Notes: generated by a model from the letters alone, not told the origin. Shown: positions 16,834 through 27,625, counted from the first letter of the stretch. The stretch is 64,000 nucleotides of DNA from Jeotgalibaca sp. MA1X17-3 (GCF_021513155.1 NZ_CP090983.1:1823501-1887500); one strand, 5' to 3'. Numbers and translations are program-made.

Positions 16834-18024
16834 TTATTGCATTTCTAATGCAGTCAAAGCAATATCACCAACGGCTTTTGCTGCTACTAATAAAGCTTTT
16901 TCGTTTACATCAAATTTCGGATGATGATTGAGGTATACTTCTTTTGCTTCCGGTTTGCAGCCGACATTAATAAAGCAACCAGGGATTTTTAATAAGTATT
17001 GACTGAAATCTTCCCCACCGGTAGAAGGCGGTGAATCAATTGCTTGAGTCATATATTCTCCAACACCATGGTCTTCAAGACTTTTTATTGCTTTAGCAGT
17101 TTGTTCAGGATGATTATATACAGGCGGATAATCCCAAAGAAATTCCACTTCTGTTTTGACATCAAAACTCTCTTCCAAACCTTTTACTAATTTACGAAGT
17201 TCTATTTCAATTTTTTCACCCACTGAAACATCCATGTATCGGGCATCTCCACGTAAAATTAAGTTGTCTTTAATTACATTACTAGCACCTGCCCCTTCAA
17301 ATGAACCAATGGTGACTACAGCCATATCATATGGGTTCACTCTTCGAGAAACGATGGTTTGAAGATTCATCACTAAGGAAGAAGCTGCTACAATCGCATC
17401 ATTAGCAGTATGAGGCATAGAACCATGCCCACCTTTTCCTTTTATCTTAATAGATAGATCACTACAGCCAGCAAAAGCCCAGCCACTTGTATAGAATACT
17501 TCTCCCACATCATGTGTTGGAAAGAAATGAATTCCATAAATTTCATCGACATCATCTAATAGCCCAGAATCAACAATACTTTTTGCTCCCGCTGGTGCCA
17601 TTTCTTCTGCATGTTGGTGAACAATTTTAATCGTTCCATTCCACTGATCTTTCAACTGGATCAAACAGTCCGCTAATACCATCATATAGGCAGTATGTCC
17701 ATCATGACCACAAGCATGCATCACTCCAGGATTTTTTGAAGAAAAAGGTAAATCGGTTTCTTCTAGAATTGGTAAGGCATCAAAGTCTGCACGTAAAGCA
17801 ATTGTTCTTCCAGGTTTTTTACCTTGTATGTCTACTACGATTCCATACCCATTTCCTACATTACGATGGACTACAACATCTTTTCCTTCATAATAGCTAG
17901 CAATCGTATTGGCTGTTTCTTTTTCTTGAAACGAAATTTCTGGATTTTCATGAAAATGGCGACGAAGAGAAATCATTTCTTCTTCTTTTTCAGAGAGTAA
18001 GTTCATTAATTGTTCACGTATCAT
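16834..18024 (-). CDS. M20 family amidohydrolase (N-acyl amino acid hydrolase type)
   Basis: This 396-residue zinc amidohydrolase removes acyl groups from amino acids or related amides. Motifs are ALRADFDALPILEETDLPF, VMHACGHDGHTAYM near 100 with the active Cys/His pair typical of the HipO/AmaA branch, HQHAEEMAPAGAK near 138 and the dimerisation loop KGKGGHGSMPHTANDA near 195. The exact substrate cannot be told. It lies between thrS and infC, 29 bases after thrS, so it may be read from the thrS T-box promoter. Confidence 0.88.
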   Translation of the reverse strand: MIREQLMNLLSEKEEEMISLRRHFHENPEISFQEKETANTIASYYEGKDVVVHRNVGNGYGIVVDIQGKKPGRTIALRADFDALPILEETDLPFSSKNPGVMHACGHDGHTAYMMVLADCLIQLKDQWNGTIKIVHQHAEEMAPAGAKSIVDSGLLDDVDEIYGIHFFPTHDVGEVFYTSGWAFAGCSDLSIKIKGKGGHGSMPHTANDAIVAASSLVMNLQTIVSRRVNPYDMAVVTIGSFEGAGASNVIKDNLILRGDARYMDVSVGEKIEIELRKLVKGLEESFDVKTEVEFLWDYPPVYNHPEQTAKAIKSLEDHGVGEYMTQAIDSPPSTGGEDFSQYLLKIPGCFINVGCKPEAKEVYLNHHPKFDVNEKALLVAAKAVGDIALTALEMQ

Positions 18025-18053
18025 TCAATCATCCCTTCCTTTTATATCATCAA

Positions 18054-19987
18054 TTAACTGAAGTTTTTTATTTCTGCATCCACTTGCTCTAAAAACTCAA
18101 CGAGTGGGAATGTATTGGTTTCTTTTGAACCATAGCGACGAACCGTTACCGTTCCTTCTTCCAGCTCTTTATCACCAATTACTAGTTGATATGGAATTTT
18201 TTCGGTTTGAGAAGCACGTATTTTATATCCCATTTTCTCATTGCGTTCATCCACGTTTACACGCATTCCTAATTGGTCCATTTGAGTTTTTATTTCATAG
18301 GCTTTATCTGTATGCATCTCCAAATTAACGGGAATAATCGTTGCTTGTACAGGAGCCAACCACGTTGGGAACGCACCTTTGTACTCTTCTATTAAGTAAG
18401 CAACGAATCGTTCTAGTGTAGAAATAATCCCGCGGTGAATTACAACTGGTCGATGTGTGTTTTCACCATCTTCTCCTACGTACGTTAGATCAAAACGTTC
18501 GGGTAGAAGGAAATCTAACTGAACAGTAGATAGTGTTTCTTCAATACCAATCGCAGTTTTCACTTGAACATCTAATTTAGGACCATAGAAAGCTGCTTCG
18601 CCAATGGCTTCAAAGTATTCCATTCCCATTTCATCCATTGTTTCCTTCAGCATCGCTTCCGCGTTGTTCCACATATCATTGTCATCAAAATATTTTTCAG
18701 TATTATTTGGATCACGATAGCTTAGACGGAAACGATAATCTGTAATATCGAAATCTTCATAAACCCCAAGCATCAATTCGATTACACGTTTAAACTCATC
18801 TTTGATTTGATCCGGACGTACAAATGCATGAGCATCATTCAAAGTCATTTCACGAACACGTTGCAGTCCAGATAGAGCACCACTCTTTTCATAACGGTGC
18901 ATCATTCCTAATTCAGCGATTCGAATAGGTAATTCCCGATAACTGTGTATATCATTTTTGTAAACCATCATATGATGAGGGCAGTTCATTGGACGCAATA
19001 CGAGTAATTCACCATCTCCCATATCCATCGGTGGAAACATATCTTCATGATAATGATCCCAATGTCCTGATTTCTTATAAAGCTCCACATCCGCCATAAT
19101 AGGCGTATAGACATGCTGGTAACCTAAGCTAATCTCTTTATCAACAATATATCGTTCAATCGTACGACGAATGGTAGCTCCTTTAGGTAGCCAAATAGGT
19201 AACCCTTGTCCAACTGTCGAGTTCGTCATAAATAAGTCTAGTTCTTTTCCAAGTTTACGATGATCACGCTCTTTTGCTTCTTCTCGTATTTTTAAGAATT
19301 CAGCTAAATCTTTTTTGTTGAAGAAAGCTGTTCCATAGACACGTTGCATCATTTTATTATCTGAATTCCACGCCAGTATGCTCCTGCTAATGAAAGTAGT
19401 TTGAATACTTGAATACGGCCGGTTGTAGGAACATGGACACCACGACACAAATCAGTAAAGTCATCTTGCGTATATACAGTCAGAACTTCGTCTTCTGGTA
19501 AATCATTAATTAATTCAACTTTGTAAGGATCTTCTTTAAATAATTCTAATGCTTCCTCTCGTGTTACGGTTCCACGAACAATAGGATAATTAGCCTTTAC
19601 AATATTCATCATTTCTTTTTCTACCAATGGAAGTTGTTCCTCAGTAAGTTGTTCAGATTTATCCGTATCATAGTAGAAACCAGTTGCGATAGCTGGACCT
19701 ACTCCAAAATGAATTTCAGGGAAAAGTCGTTTTAAGGCATGTGCCATCAAGTGAGCGGTAGAGTGACGCAAGATTCCTAATGCATCCTCATGCTCTGGTG
19801 TAATAATTTCCAAATCACCATCTGTTTCTAACGCTTGATGATAATCGATCAATTCTCCATTAAATTTACCTGCTAAACCTTTTTTAGCTAGGCTTTTACT
19901 GATACTTTGTGCAATTTCTTGAACACTGCTACCTTTTTCAAAACTTTTCTTGTTTCCATCTGGAAATGTAATTTCTATTTCTGACAT
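18054..19987 (-). pseudogene. thrS: Threonine-tRNA ligase, split by a one-base shift (probable sequence error)
   Basis: ThrRS charges tRNA-Thr and edits Ser-tRNA-Thr. All domains are present: TGS (MSEIEITFPDGNKKSF), editing domain (LRHSTAHLMAHALK), class II catalytic core with zinc ligands (PMNCPHHMMVYK) and the anticodon domain (PVQATIIPVN). The N-terminal frame ends at 19349 and the remainder is in another frame. They meet at YWRG|SDNKMMQR, and one missing base in GAATTCC (19364-19370) explains it. Restored, the protein has about 644 residues, the normal length. The gene is essential and has an intact T-box, so an error in the sequence is the likeliest cause. Confidence 0.95.
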
Positions 19988-20009
19988 CGAATTCTCTACC
20001 CCTTTATTT

Positions 20010-20310
20010 TTTTATAAAAAAAATCCCATTTCTGAATACAATTGCATTCAGAAATGGGACGTAATGTACGTGGTTCCACCCAAAGTTTAGTCTTCTTTTT
20101 GATATATAAATCATCAAAAAAATTGACTCTCTTAGTCGCTATAACGGGCAGCCCGGACTTTTCTATTCCTTATATTCTTCAAAAAGTCTCTCAAAAGTGG
20201 TCCAATAAAAAGTACATTAGGATGTCTCAGCCGTCCATCCCTCTCTTTAAATGAAATCTTTTTATGGGTGTCTTTCTCATTGATTTGTTTTGTTTTTAAT
20301 ATAGCTATTA
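20010..20310 (-). ncRNA. T-box riboswitch controlling thrS
   Basis: The leader carries the T-box sequence GGGTGGAACCACG (20069-20081), which pairs with the acceptor end of uncharged tRNA, followed by a strong terminator hairpin (20024-20059, CCCATTTCTGAAT arms with a T run). Upstream stem I sequence is present. A candidate threonine specifier ACC followed by A lies at 20199-20201, though I could not fold the whole leader to confirm it. Uncharged tRNA-Thr should block termination and raise thrS expression. Confidence 0.9.
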
Positions 20311-20338
20311 AACCATTAACGTGATCAAAAAGCAAGGA

Positions 20339-21268
20339 TCACTCTTGTAAACGACGATTTTTCCCGGTCATTTTAACTTGTTTAGATAAATACAGAACGC
20401 GCTCCATTAACCTCTTTGCTTTAATCGGCTCATCTTCTCCACGATTCCCTACTCGGAAATGCTCTTCTAATTCTTTAAAATTAAGATTAGAAGAAAAGAA
20501 AGTAGGTAGCTCCTCTTGCATTCGATACTGTAAAATAACTCCTAATACTTCATCTCGTACCCAAGTAGAGTTAATATCTGCTCCAATATCATCTAGCATT
20601 AATACTTCTGCTTTTTTGATAACATCTAATTTTCCAGAAACGGAATTATCCGCTATGGAAGCTTTCATCTCTTGAGTGAAAGTAGGGTAATGCATCAAGG
20701 TTGTAAGATGTCCTCGAAGAGAAAGTTCATAGGCAATCGCACCTAGTAAGTATGTTTTCCCTACTCCAAAAGGTCCATAAAGATACATTCCACGGTGATG
20801 GGCATGGGGTTGATCGGCATAGCTTTCAATAAAATCAAATGCAAAGTCTAATACCTCCATACGATCACTCGTCTTTAAAAATTTATCCATCGTAGCAGAA
20901 CGAACATCTTTGGGAACGTTAATCGATTGAATACGTCCACGTAACTCTCTTTCTTTTTCTTTCTTAATGGTTTCAGCGGTCGGTCGGTAAACTACATCGA
21001 TATATCCAGCATTTAAAGCTAAATGAGGCTCATATCCAGGATTTTGACCGATTTTCCCTTGTTCCAATTTATTTTTCTCATTTAAAAATTCATATAATTT
21101 TGAATAACTATTTGAAATCATTTCTTGAGATAGGAGTTCTTGATGCTCATCAAAAAATGCTTGGATGGCTGGATCTGCATGAACCGACTCAATCATCTCT
21201 TGATATTGTTTACTAATTTTGGGATCACTCATATACTTTCGAAATCCCTTTCCAACATGGTCCATCAT
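20339..21268 (-). CDS. dnaI: Primosomal protein DnaI (helicase loader)
   Basis: DnaI loads the replicative helicase onto single-stranded DNA at the origin and at restarted forks. The 309 residues comprise an N-terminal helicase-binding region and a AAA+ ATPase domain with Walker A GPFGVGKT at 165-172 and Walker B VLMLDDIGAD near 226. Its start overlaps the dnaB stop by four bases, so the two are translationally coupled. The order nrdR-dnaB-dnaI-thrS is conserved across Bacilli. Confidence 0.95.
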   Translation of the reverse strand: MMDHVGKGFRKYMSDPKISKQYQEMIESVHADPAIQAFFDEHQELLSQEMISNSYSKLYEFLNEKNKLEQGKIGQNPGYEPHLALNAGYIDVVYRPTAETIKKEKERELRGRIQSINVPKDVRSATMDKFLKTSDRMEVLDFAFDFIESYADQPHAHHRGMYLYGPFGVGKTYLLGAIAYELSLRGHLTTLMHYPTFTQEMKASIADNSVSGKLDVIKKAEVLMLDDIGADINSTWVRDEVLGVILQYRMQEELPTFFSSNLNFKELEEHFRVGNRGEDEPIKAKRLMERVLYLSKQVKMTGKNRRLQE

Positions 21269-22710
21269 TTATCTCCTGCCTTTCCAGCATCTCTAAACTT
21301 CTTCAAGCGTTCATTTAATTTTTCTTGTACGTCATCTGGGAGTAACTCTTCTGAATGAACAGCATTTTCTCCCGTAGCCCATTCCGGTAGTTTCTCAATT
21401 TTTCGAACTACATTTTTACCATAATAAGTGGCAGTAGAACGTTTTTCTTGTCTACGTTCTGCACTAGCTATTTTCTCTCCAACAAATTGTTTTGATTTTT
21501 CAATCGCTTGTTCCGGTAGCTCCACATTAGATTGAGTCCAATCATTAGCAATTGCCTCCGCTACCCCTTTGCTCATTGTAGGTTTTTGTTGAATCACTAA
21601 CATATAATAAATCAACATATTTAAAACAGCTGGACTAATACTATGTTCATCAAGAAGAACTTTTAATAGTTTCTTTTCATTAGCCGTTACCGTTCCTTTT
21701 TTCTGATTTTTTATATCAGTAATAAATTCAATCGGACTAAATCGTTCACTCATGCTAATTAACTTGATTTCTTTTTCTGTATACCCAGATTTTTTAAGTT
21801 CTGCTTTGCGGTCAACTGATTTTGATTTAGTTTTTTCAATTTCTTTTTCAACTTTATCTTGTACTTTATGACCGGAAGACCCTTTCCTACCATAAGCTTC
21901 TGCAACTTCATTCTCTAATTCTTTTCTATCTACAATGCCGGTCTCTAAATTAGTAGCACGAAGAACAAAGGATGAGATACCCATTTCATCAATTCCATAC
22001 AAGGTATGCAGCACTGTAATTGTCTTCTTCAACTCTTTTGTGAGGGCTCCTTCGCTGAAATATTCTTTTTCTAGAAGTTGTTCTAAAAAAGAAAAATCAA
22101 AGGAATTTTCTTGAATTTGAGGTACGTTCCCTTGTTGAGAGCCAATCAATTGCAGACCACTTTCTGAATGATTCTGAGAAATTTCTCCCTGTTGTTGATA
22201 AGAGTTTTCTGAAAAATCATAGACACTTAAAAATGATTTCGTAATGTCTTTCAAGTTCTTTTGATTTCTTTTTTGAATACTAAATCGTTCTTGCAAGGCC
22301 AACAACTTTCTTTCCCCCACTCGATCGAGTAATAGGAGACGTAAAAGATCATCTTCAAAGAAGTGTTTGCTACTTACGGGAGGACAAGGTTCATAGACAT
22401 ACTCTTTGTCTGTGCCTTCTTGCATATAGGTCTTTAAAAGACCAATTCCTTCCAAACGAACCCTCGCTTGGTAAAATTCAGGAATTCCCATTCCCAGAAG
22501 AGAAAATAATTCCGAATGTAAATGTTCTCTACTACGTGATGTGTGTTCATCTACCTCGGAAAGAAGGGTCATATAAAGGCTATACGCATGAGAACCAATA
22601 ATTGGTTGGTAGAGGAACGTTATTATTTTTTTGTCTATATCAGTAATAAAACAATTTTGTTGAATTAAGAAAGAGTCTTTTGGACTCAAACTTTTCCACG
22701 GATAACTCAT
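21265..22710 (-). CDS. dnaB: Replication initiation and membrane attachment protein DnaB (Bacillus type)
   Basis: This 481-residue protein is the Gram-positive DnaB, unrelated to the E. coli helicase of that name. With DnaD and DnaI it helps load the helicase at oriC and tethers the origin to the membrane. It has the N-terminal winged-helix domain (FITDIDKKIITFLYQPIIGSHAYSLYMTLLSE) and a C-terminal DnaB/DnaD second domain (SPAVLNMLIYYMLVIQQ). It follows nrdR by two bases. Confidence 0.93.
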   Translation of the reverse strand: MSYPWKSLSPKDSFLIQQNCFITDIDKKIITFLYQPIIGSHAYSLYMTLLSEVDEHTSRSREHLHSELFSLLGMGIPEFYQARVRLEGIGLLKTYMQEGTDKEYVYEPCPPVSSKHFFEDDLLRLLLLDRVGERKLLALQERFSIQKRNQKNLKDITKSFLSVYDFSENSYQQQGEISQNHSESGLQLIGSQQGNVPQIQENSFDFSFLEQLLEKEYFSEGALTKELKKTITVLHTLYGIDEMGISSFVLRATNLETGIVDRKELENEVAEAYGRKGSSGHKVQDKVEKEIEKTKSKSVDRKAELKKSGYTEKEIKLISMSERFSPIEFITDIKNQKKGTVTANEKKLLKVLLDEHSISPAVLNMLIYYMLVIQQKPTMSKGVAEAIANDWTQSNVELPEQAIEKSKQFVGEKIASAERRQEKRSTATYYGKNVVRKIEKLPEWATGENAVHSEELLPDDVQEKLNERLKKFRDAGKAGDK

Positions 22711-22712
22711 TT

Positions 22713-23243
22713 CTAACGACCCTCTTCATTCAATGGTAAATCTTTTTCATTATTTTCTTTAGGAAGTTCTTTTTCTGGTTGTTCACCATTCATTTTCTTT
22801 TCCATATTTTTTAATTCTTCTAAAAACGTTTTTCGGTCTGAGAATTGACGGTATACACTAGCAAAACGAATATAAGCAACATCATCAATCATTGCCAACT
22901 TATCCATCACATATTCTCCGATTTCCATACTAGGAATCTCATTTTCTCCTAGAGCACGAATTTCTTTTTCTACTTGGGAAACGATATCTTCTAACTGCTC
23001 CAAAGCAATTGGACGCTTTTCTGAAGAACGAATTAAGCCACGTAACAATTTTTCTCGATTAAATTCTTCACGTGTTCCATTTTTTTTGATAACGAGGAGT
23101 GGCGTTTGTTCAATTCTCTCAAAGGTCGTAAACCGATGATGACATTTTTCGCATTCTCTTCTGCGCCGAATAGAATTACTTTCTTCCACCGGACGGCTGT
23201 CTACAACTTTTGAACCGTTGTACTGGCATTTAGGACATTGCAT
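22713..23243 (-). CDS. nrdR: Transcriptional repressor NrdR
   Basis: NrdR represses ribonucleotide reductase genes when dATP is high. The zinc ribbon cysteines are visible (MQCPKCQYNGSKV and RRECEKCHHRF), followed by the ATP-cone (PLLVIKKNGTREEFNREKLLRGLIRS). At 176 residues it is about 20 longer than usual because of a charged tail after residue 150 (EKELPKENNEKDLPLNEEGR). It heads a unit with dnaB and dnaI. Confidence 0.96.
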   Translation of the reverse strand: MQCPKCQYNGSKVVDSRPVEESNSIRRRRECEKCHHRFTTFERIEQTPLLVIKKNGTREEFNREKLLRGLIRSSEKRPIALEQLEDIVSQVEKEIRALGENEIPSMEIGEYVMDKLAMIDDVAYIRFASVYRQFSDRKTFLEELKNMEKKMNGEQPEKELPKENNEKDLPLNEEGR

Positions 23244-23320
23244 CTTTTCGACCCCTTTCTACATGGTTTTATTAACGTTAGTATAGCATATTTCCATGCC
23301 AAAAAAGTCTATTTCCTTGC

Positions 23321-23926
23321 TTATTCCAGTAAGCTAGCATTTTCTTTCAGCCAAGAATCCAATTGGAGATATGTATCTTCAATACTTCCACTATTATTAA
23401 TCAAAATATTGGCTTTTATTCTTTTTTCTTCTATTGGCATTTGAGTGTGGATTCGATCTTCAGCTTGTTCTAGCGTAAGTTTATCTCTATTCATCAATCT
23501 TTGGATTTGCAATTCTTTTGGCACGTACACTACCATAACTAGATCACAATCTATTTGATAGTTTGTTTCATACAATAGTGGAATATCCCAGACAATAAGT
23601 GGAATCCCTTCTTCAGTGAGTAATTTCGTTTTTGTTTGGATCCATTCTCGTATCAAAACATGTACGATCGAATTCAATATGTGTCGTTTTTCTTCTTGAG
23701 AGAAAACAAGTTCACCTAATCGTTTTCGATTTAAAGAACCATCTTCCAAAAGGATCTCTTCACCAAATGCTTCTACTATTCTTCGTAAACCTTCTGAATG
23801 CGGCTTGACAACTTCTCTTGCACCAACATCCGCATCTACAACAGGAATACCTTGTTCTGCCAGATAGTTAGCGACGGTTGATTTCCCTGTAGCAATTCCA
23901 CCAGTTAATCCAAGTATAAATGTCAA
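23321..23926 (-). CDS. coaE: Dephospho-CoA kinase
   Basis: CoaE phosphorylates dephospho-CoA on the ribose 3' hydroxyl, the last step of CoA synthesis. The P-loop GLTGGIATGKST is at 6-17, followed by PVVDADVGAREVV, and the lid arginines lie in VPKELQIQRLMNRDKL. At 201 residues it is normal. Its ATG overlaps the stop of mutM (ATGA), so the two are coupled, matching the polA-mutM-coaE order of Bacilli. Confidence 0.96.
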   Translation of the reverse strand: MTFILGLTGGIATGKSTVANYLAEQGIPVVDADVGAREVVKPHSEGLRRIVEAFGEEILLEDGSLNRKRLGELVFSQEEKRHILNSIVHVLIREWIQTKTKLLTEEGIPLIVWDIPLLYETNYQIDCDLVMVVYVPKELQIQRLMNRDKLTLEQAEDRIHTQMPIEEKRIKANILINNSGSIEDTYLQLDSWLKENASLLE

Positions 23927-24780
23927 AGAGGGGTCCCCTCCTTATCAATAGGAGTGTATGGTTGACATTGAGGGCAAAAATGCGTTCCTCTTTGAGCTAC
24001 TTTTATTTTTTCAATTGGTGTTCCACAACGAGGACATGCTTCATTCTTTTTTCCATATACATGAAGGGATACTTGAAACTCGCCTGCTTCGCCTAGTGTA
24101 TTTTTATACGTTCGTATCGTAGATCCACCTGCTTGAACGGCACGACCAATTACATCAATGATCGCATCATGTAACTGTTTGACTTCTATTTTTGTTAATG
24201 TATTTGCTGGTTTGAGTGGATTAATTCGTGCTTCAAAAAGGGATTCATCTGCATAAATATTACCAACTCCCGCAACAACTTGTTGATCTAAAATGGCCGC
24301 TTTGATCGTTCGTCTAGTTTTAGACAGGGTCTGTTGAAAATCACTTGTACAAAATCTTTCTGGTGTTGGTTCTGGCCCTAGTTTTCTAATAGGTTCGTAT
24401 TCGTCTTGCTTGTCAATTGGAACTAATGTAAAGCGACCAAACTTGCGGACATCCAAGTAACGTAAATCTCTTCCATCTGTAAGGTGAAAAACAACATGCG
24501 TATGCTTTTTATATTCCTCTTTCCTACTCGTAACTTCATATTTCCCTTCCATCCGTAGATGAGAAATCATAGCCCAATGATCTAACAAAAAGATTAAATA
24601 TTTTCCTCTTCGTTCAATCGTATGAATCTTTTCGCCCTTTAATTTCTCTGCAAATTTTTGTGATGAAAATGGTGGAGTAATCATTCGACTCCAAAAAACA
24701 TCAACGTGTTCTATAGTAGACCCTGCCACTAATGTGTTCAACCCTCGTCTTACCGTTTCAACCTCTGGTAATTCTGGCAT
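23923..24780 (-). CDS. mutM: Formamidopyrimidine-DNA glycosylase
   Basis: MutM (Fpg) excises 8-oxoguanine and nicks the abasic site. After removal of the initiator methionine the N-terminus is PELPEVETVRRGL with catalytic Pro and Glu2. The helix-two-turn-helix segment (VAGVGNIYADESLFEARINP) and a C-terminal zinc finger (CPRCGTPIEKI then HFCPQC) complete it. The start at 24780 gives 285 residues and follows GGGGGAGAAAGG; an upstream in-frame codon at 24846 would spoil the catalytic N-terminus. Confidence 0.97.
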   Translation of the reverse strand: MPELPEVETVRRGLNTLVAGSTIEHVDVFWSRMITPPFSSQKFAEKLKGEKIHTIERRGKYLIFLLDHWAMISHLRMEGKYEVTSRKEEYKKHTHVVFHLTDGRDLRYLDVRKFGRFTLVPIDKQDEYEPIRKLGPEPTPERFCTSDFQQTLSKTRRTIKAAILDQQVVAGVGNIYADESLFEARINPLKPANTLTKIEVKQLHDAIIDVIGRAVQAGGSTIRTYKNTLGEAGEFQVSLHVYGKKNEACPRCGTPIEKIKVAQRGTHFCPQCQPYTPIDKEGTPL

Positions 24781-24870
24781 CCTTTCTCCCCCTTTACTCG
24801 GTTCAGAATAAAGAGAAGGAAGCAGGAACGTATTTGATGTTCCCATTCTTCCTCCTCTTTTTTTATTCTA

Positions 24871-27519
24871 TTATGCTTCGTACCAACTATCTCCGTATCC
24901 ACTTTCTACAATCAAAGGTACTGTTAAGGAAACAGCTTGTTCCATTACTTCAGGAACTAATTTTTCCAAAATAGGGATTTCTTCTGCGGGACATTCGAAT
25001 ATTAGTTCATCGTGTACTTGTAAAAGCATATTTGCTTGTAGATTTTTTTCTTTTAAAACTTCTTGCATACGAATCATTGCTACTTTAATGACATCCGCTG
25101 CGGAACCTTGTATAGGTGAATTGATAGCAGTACGTTCTGCAAAGGAACGCAAATTAAAATTACTACTATTAATATCTGGTAAATATCGCCGACGATGGAA
25201 TAACGTTTCAACAAATCCAGTTTCCTTTGCTTCCTTAACGATAGATTCCATATACCTTTTAATTCCTGGGTATTTTTCAAAATAACGATCGATAAATTCC
25301 TGAGCTTTTTTACGTGTAATTCCTAAGTTTTGAGAAAGTCCATAGTCACTAATTCCATAAACAATTCCAAAGTTTACTGCTTTTGCCTGACGACGCACAT
25401 TTGCGGTAACTTCTTCTGGATCACTAATTCCAAAAACTCTCATAGCGGTAGAACTATGAATGTCTTGTCCTTCAATAAAAGCTTCTTTCATGTGGTCATC
25501 TTCTGAAATATGCGCTAAAATTCTTAATTCAATCTGAGAATAGTCAGAAGCAAATATTTTCCAGCCCTCTTTTTGAGCAACAAAAGCTTGACGAATCTTT
25601 CTTCCTTCTTCCATTCGAATCGGAATGTTTTGTAGATTCGGTTCTGTTGAACTTAGTCGTCCTGTTTGGGTTAGCGTTTGAACATACATCGTATGAATTT
25701 TACCCGTTTCTGGTTTGATGCACTTCAATAAACCTTCTACATACGTTGATTGAAGTTTTGCTAACTGACGATAATCTAAAATCATTTGAGCAATAGGTGC
25801 TTCACTGCTAAGTTTTTCTAGAACGTCAACGGCTGTTGAAAAGCCGGTCTTTGTTTTTTTAATCGGCTTTAGTCCCATTTTTTCAAATAAAATGACACTT
25901 AGTTGTTTAGGTGAATTTACATTGAACTCTTCTCCTGCTTCGATATGGATGTTTTTTTCCATTTCTAACAGTCGTTCTGAGAATTCTTCTTTCATAATTT
26001 CTAAACGTTCTGGCTCTACTTTGATTCCCGTAATCTCCATGTTTGCTAGCACTAGGGCCAAAGGAAGTTCCATGTCAAAGTATAAATCTTGTTGATTATT
26101 TTCTTTTAATTCATCAATTAGTTTTTGATTTAGTTCTAGAATTGCTTTTGCTTTACGAGCTACGTGCTTAAACAAAACTTCTTGTTCAGAAGGAACAGCT
26201 TTCTTTGCTCCTTTTCCATAAATGACTTCATCAACAGATACATCAAAATATCCATGTTCTTGTGCCACTAAAGCCAAGTCACGACCACTGTCATTCGTAT
26301 TAATCGTATAAGAAGCAAGTAACGTATCAAACTCAATCCCTGAAATTTCTATTCCGGCATAATGCAACATTACAATCGTTCGTTTTGCATCATATACCAT
26401 TTTTTTCTTAGTTTGATCTTCAGCCCACTCTTTGAACGCTTGACTTTGGAAAACTACATCTGGTTCGGCTACATAAAGATGTTCTTTGTCTCCCCAACTA
26501 ATCCCCACGATGGTTCCATAATGGTAATTGTTTTCCAACATTTCTACGTATAGAGACATTTCATCACTAAAATGTTCTGGAGTAATGGTATCTACTTTTG
26601 TGTACGTAATTTCATTAAATTCTTCCGATAAATCATCCTCACTAAGATCCAAATCTTGTAAAAAGGTACGGAAATTCATTTCACGATAAAAAGAAACTAA
26701 TTTTTCAGTATCTCTTTCTTCCAAGGCTAATGAATCCAAGGTTGGTTCAACGGGAGTATCCACATCAATGGTTGCTAGTTTTTTACTTAAAAAAGCATTT
26801 TCTTTATCAGCAATTAAATTTTCTTTCATTTTACTTTTCTTCATACCATCGACATGTTCATATATATTTTCTAGTGAACCATATTCTTTTAAAAGCTTCA
26901 GTGCTGTTTTGTCACCAACTTTACGAACACCAGGATAATTATCCGATGCGTCACCACTTAGCCCTTTCATATCAATAATTTGCAAGGGTTCAATTCCAAA
27001 TTCTTCACGAATGGATTCTGGTGTATAAGCCTTCAAATCGGATACGCCTTTTACGGTGATATCTACCCGAGTCTTTTCAGAAGCAAGTTGCGTTAAATCA
27101 CGATCTCCCGTAATAATAACAACTTCAAACCCCTCTTTTTCTGCACGTCTCGCATAGGTTCCAATAATATCATCTGCTTCATAGTTCGCAAGCTCATAGC
27201 TTTTACCACCCATTGCATCCACAAGAACTTTAAAATAAGGCCATTGTTCTGCAAGTTCAGATGGCATTTTTTGACGGCCACCTTTATAATCTTCGAAAAA
27301 CTCCGTACGAAAAGTAGTTTTCCCTGCATCAAAAGCAACTAAAAGGTGAGTAGGTTTTTCGGTTTCAAATAATTTTTCCATAATTCGGTTAAAGGCAAAT
27401 AGAGCATTTGTATGCAATCCATTTTGATTTTTAAAGCGGTTTAAATCTAGTAGTCCATAAAAAGAACGGAAAGCAAGGCTACTTCCATCTAATAACAATA
27501 ATTTCTTATTCTCTGACAT
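24871..27519 (-). CDS. polA: DNA polymerase I
   Basis: The 882-residue enzyme fills gaps and removes RNA primers. It has a 5'-3' exonuclease domain (LLLLDGSSLAFRSFYG, TGDRDLTQLAS, near 1-290), a 3'-5' exonuclease-like domain that looks degenerate, as in other Bacilli, and the polymerase domain with motif A FASDYSQIELRILAH near 660, motif B RRQAKAVNFGIVYG near 708 and motif C LLQVHDELIFE near 836. It is followed by mutM and coaE. Confidence 0.97.
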   Translation of the reverse strand: MSENKKLLLLDGSSLAFRSFYGLLDLNRFKNQNGLHTNALFAFNRIMEKLFETEKPTHLLVAFDAGKTTFRTEFFEDYKGGRQKMPSELAEQWPYFKVLVDAMGGKSYELANYEADDIIGTYARRAEKEGFEVVIITGDRDLTQLASEKTRVDITVKGVSDLKAYTPESIREEFGIEPLQIIDMKGLSGDASDNYPGVRKVGDKTALKLLKEYGSLENIYEHVDGMKKSKMKENLIADKENAFLSKKLATIDVDTPVEPTLDSLALEERDTEKLVSFYREMNFRTFLQDLDLSEDDLSEEFNEITYTKVDTITPEHFSDEMSLYVEMLENNYHYGTIVGISWGDKEHLYVAEPDVVFQSQAFKEWAEDQTKKKMVYDAKRTIVMLHYAGIEISGIEFDTLLASYTINTNDSGRDLALVAQEHGYFDVSVDEVIYGKGAKKAVPSEQEVLFKHVARKAKAILELNQKLIDELKENNQQDLYFDMELPLALVLANMEITGIKVEPERLEIMKEEFSERLLEMEKNIHIEAGEEFNVNSPKQLSVILFEKMGLKPIKKTKTGFSTAVDVLEKLSSEAPIAQMILDYRQLAKLQSTYVEGLLKCIKPETGKIHTMYVQTLTQTGRLSSTEPNLQNIPIRMEEGRKIRQAFVAQKEGWKIFASDYSQIELRILAHISEDDHMKEAFIEGQDIHSSTAMRVFGISDPEEVTANVRRQAKAVNFGIVYGISDYGLSQNLGITRKKAQEFIDRYFEKYPGIKRYMESIVKEAKETGFVETLFHRRRYLPDINSSNFNLRSFAERTAINSPIQGSAADVIKVAMIRMQEVLKEKNLQANMLLQVHDELIFECPAEEIPILEKLVPEVMEQAVSLTVPLIVESGYGDSWYEA

Positions 27520-27625
27520 GTTTCCAACATCCTCACTTCTATATCACTATTCTTGTCTATCTATTGTCTCTATTCTAACAAACCTTCATATTAATGGAAA
27601 GCCACGGCAAAAGATGATTGATTTT

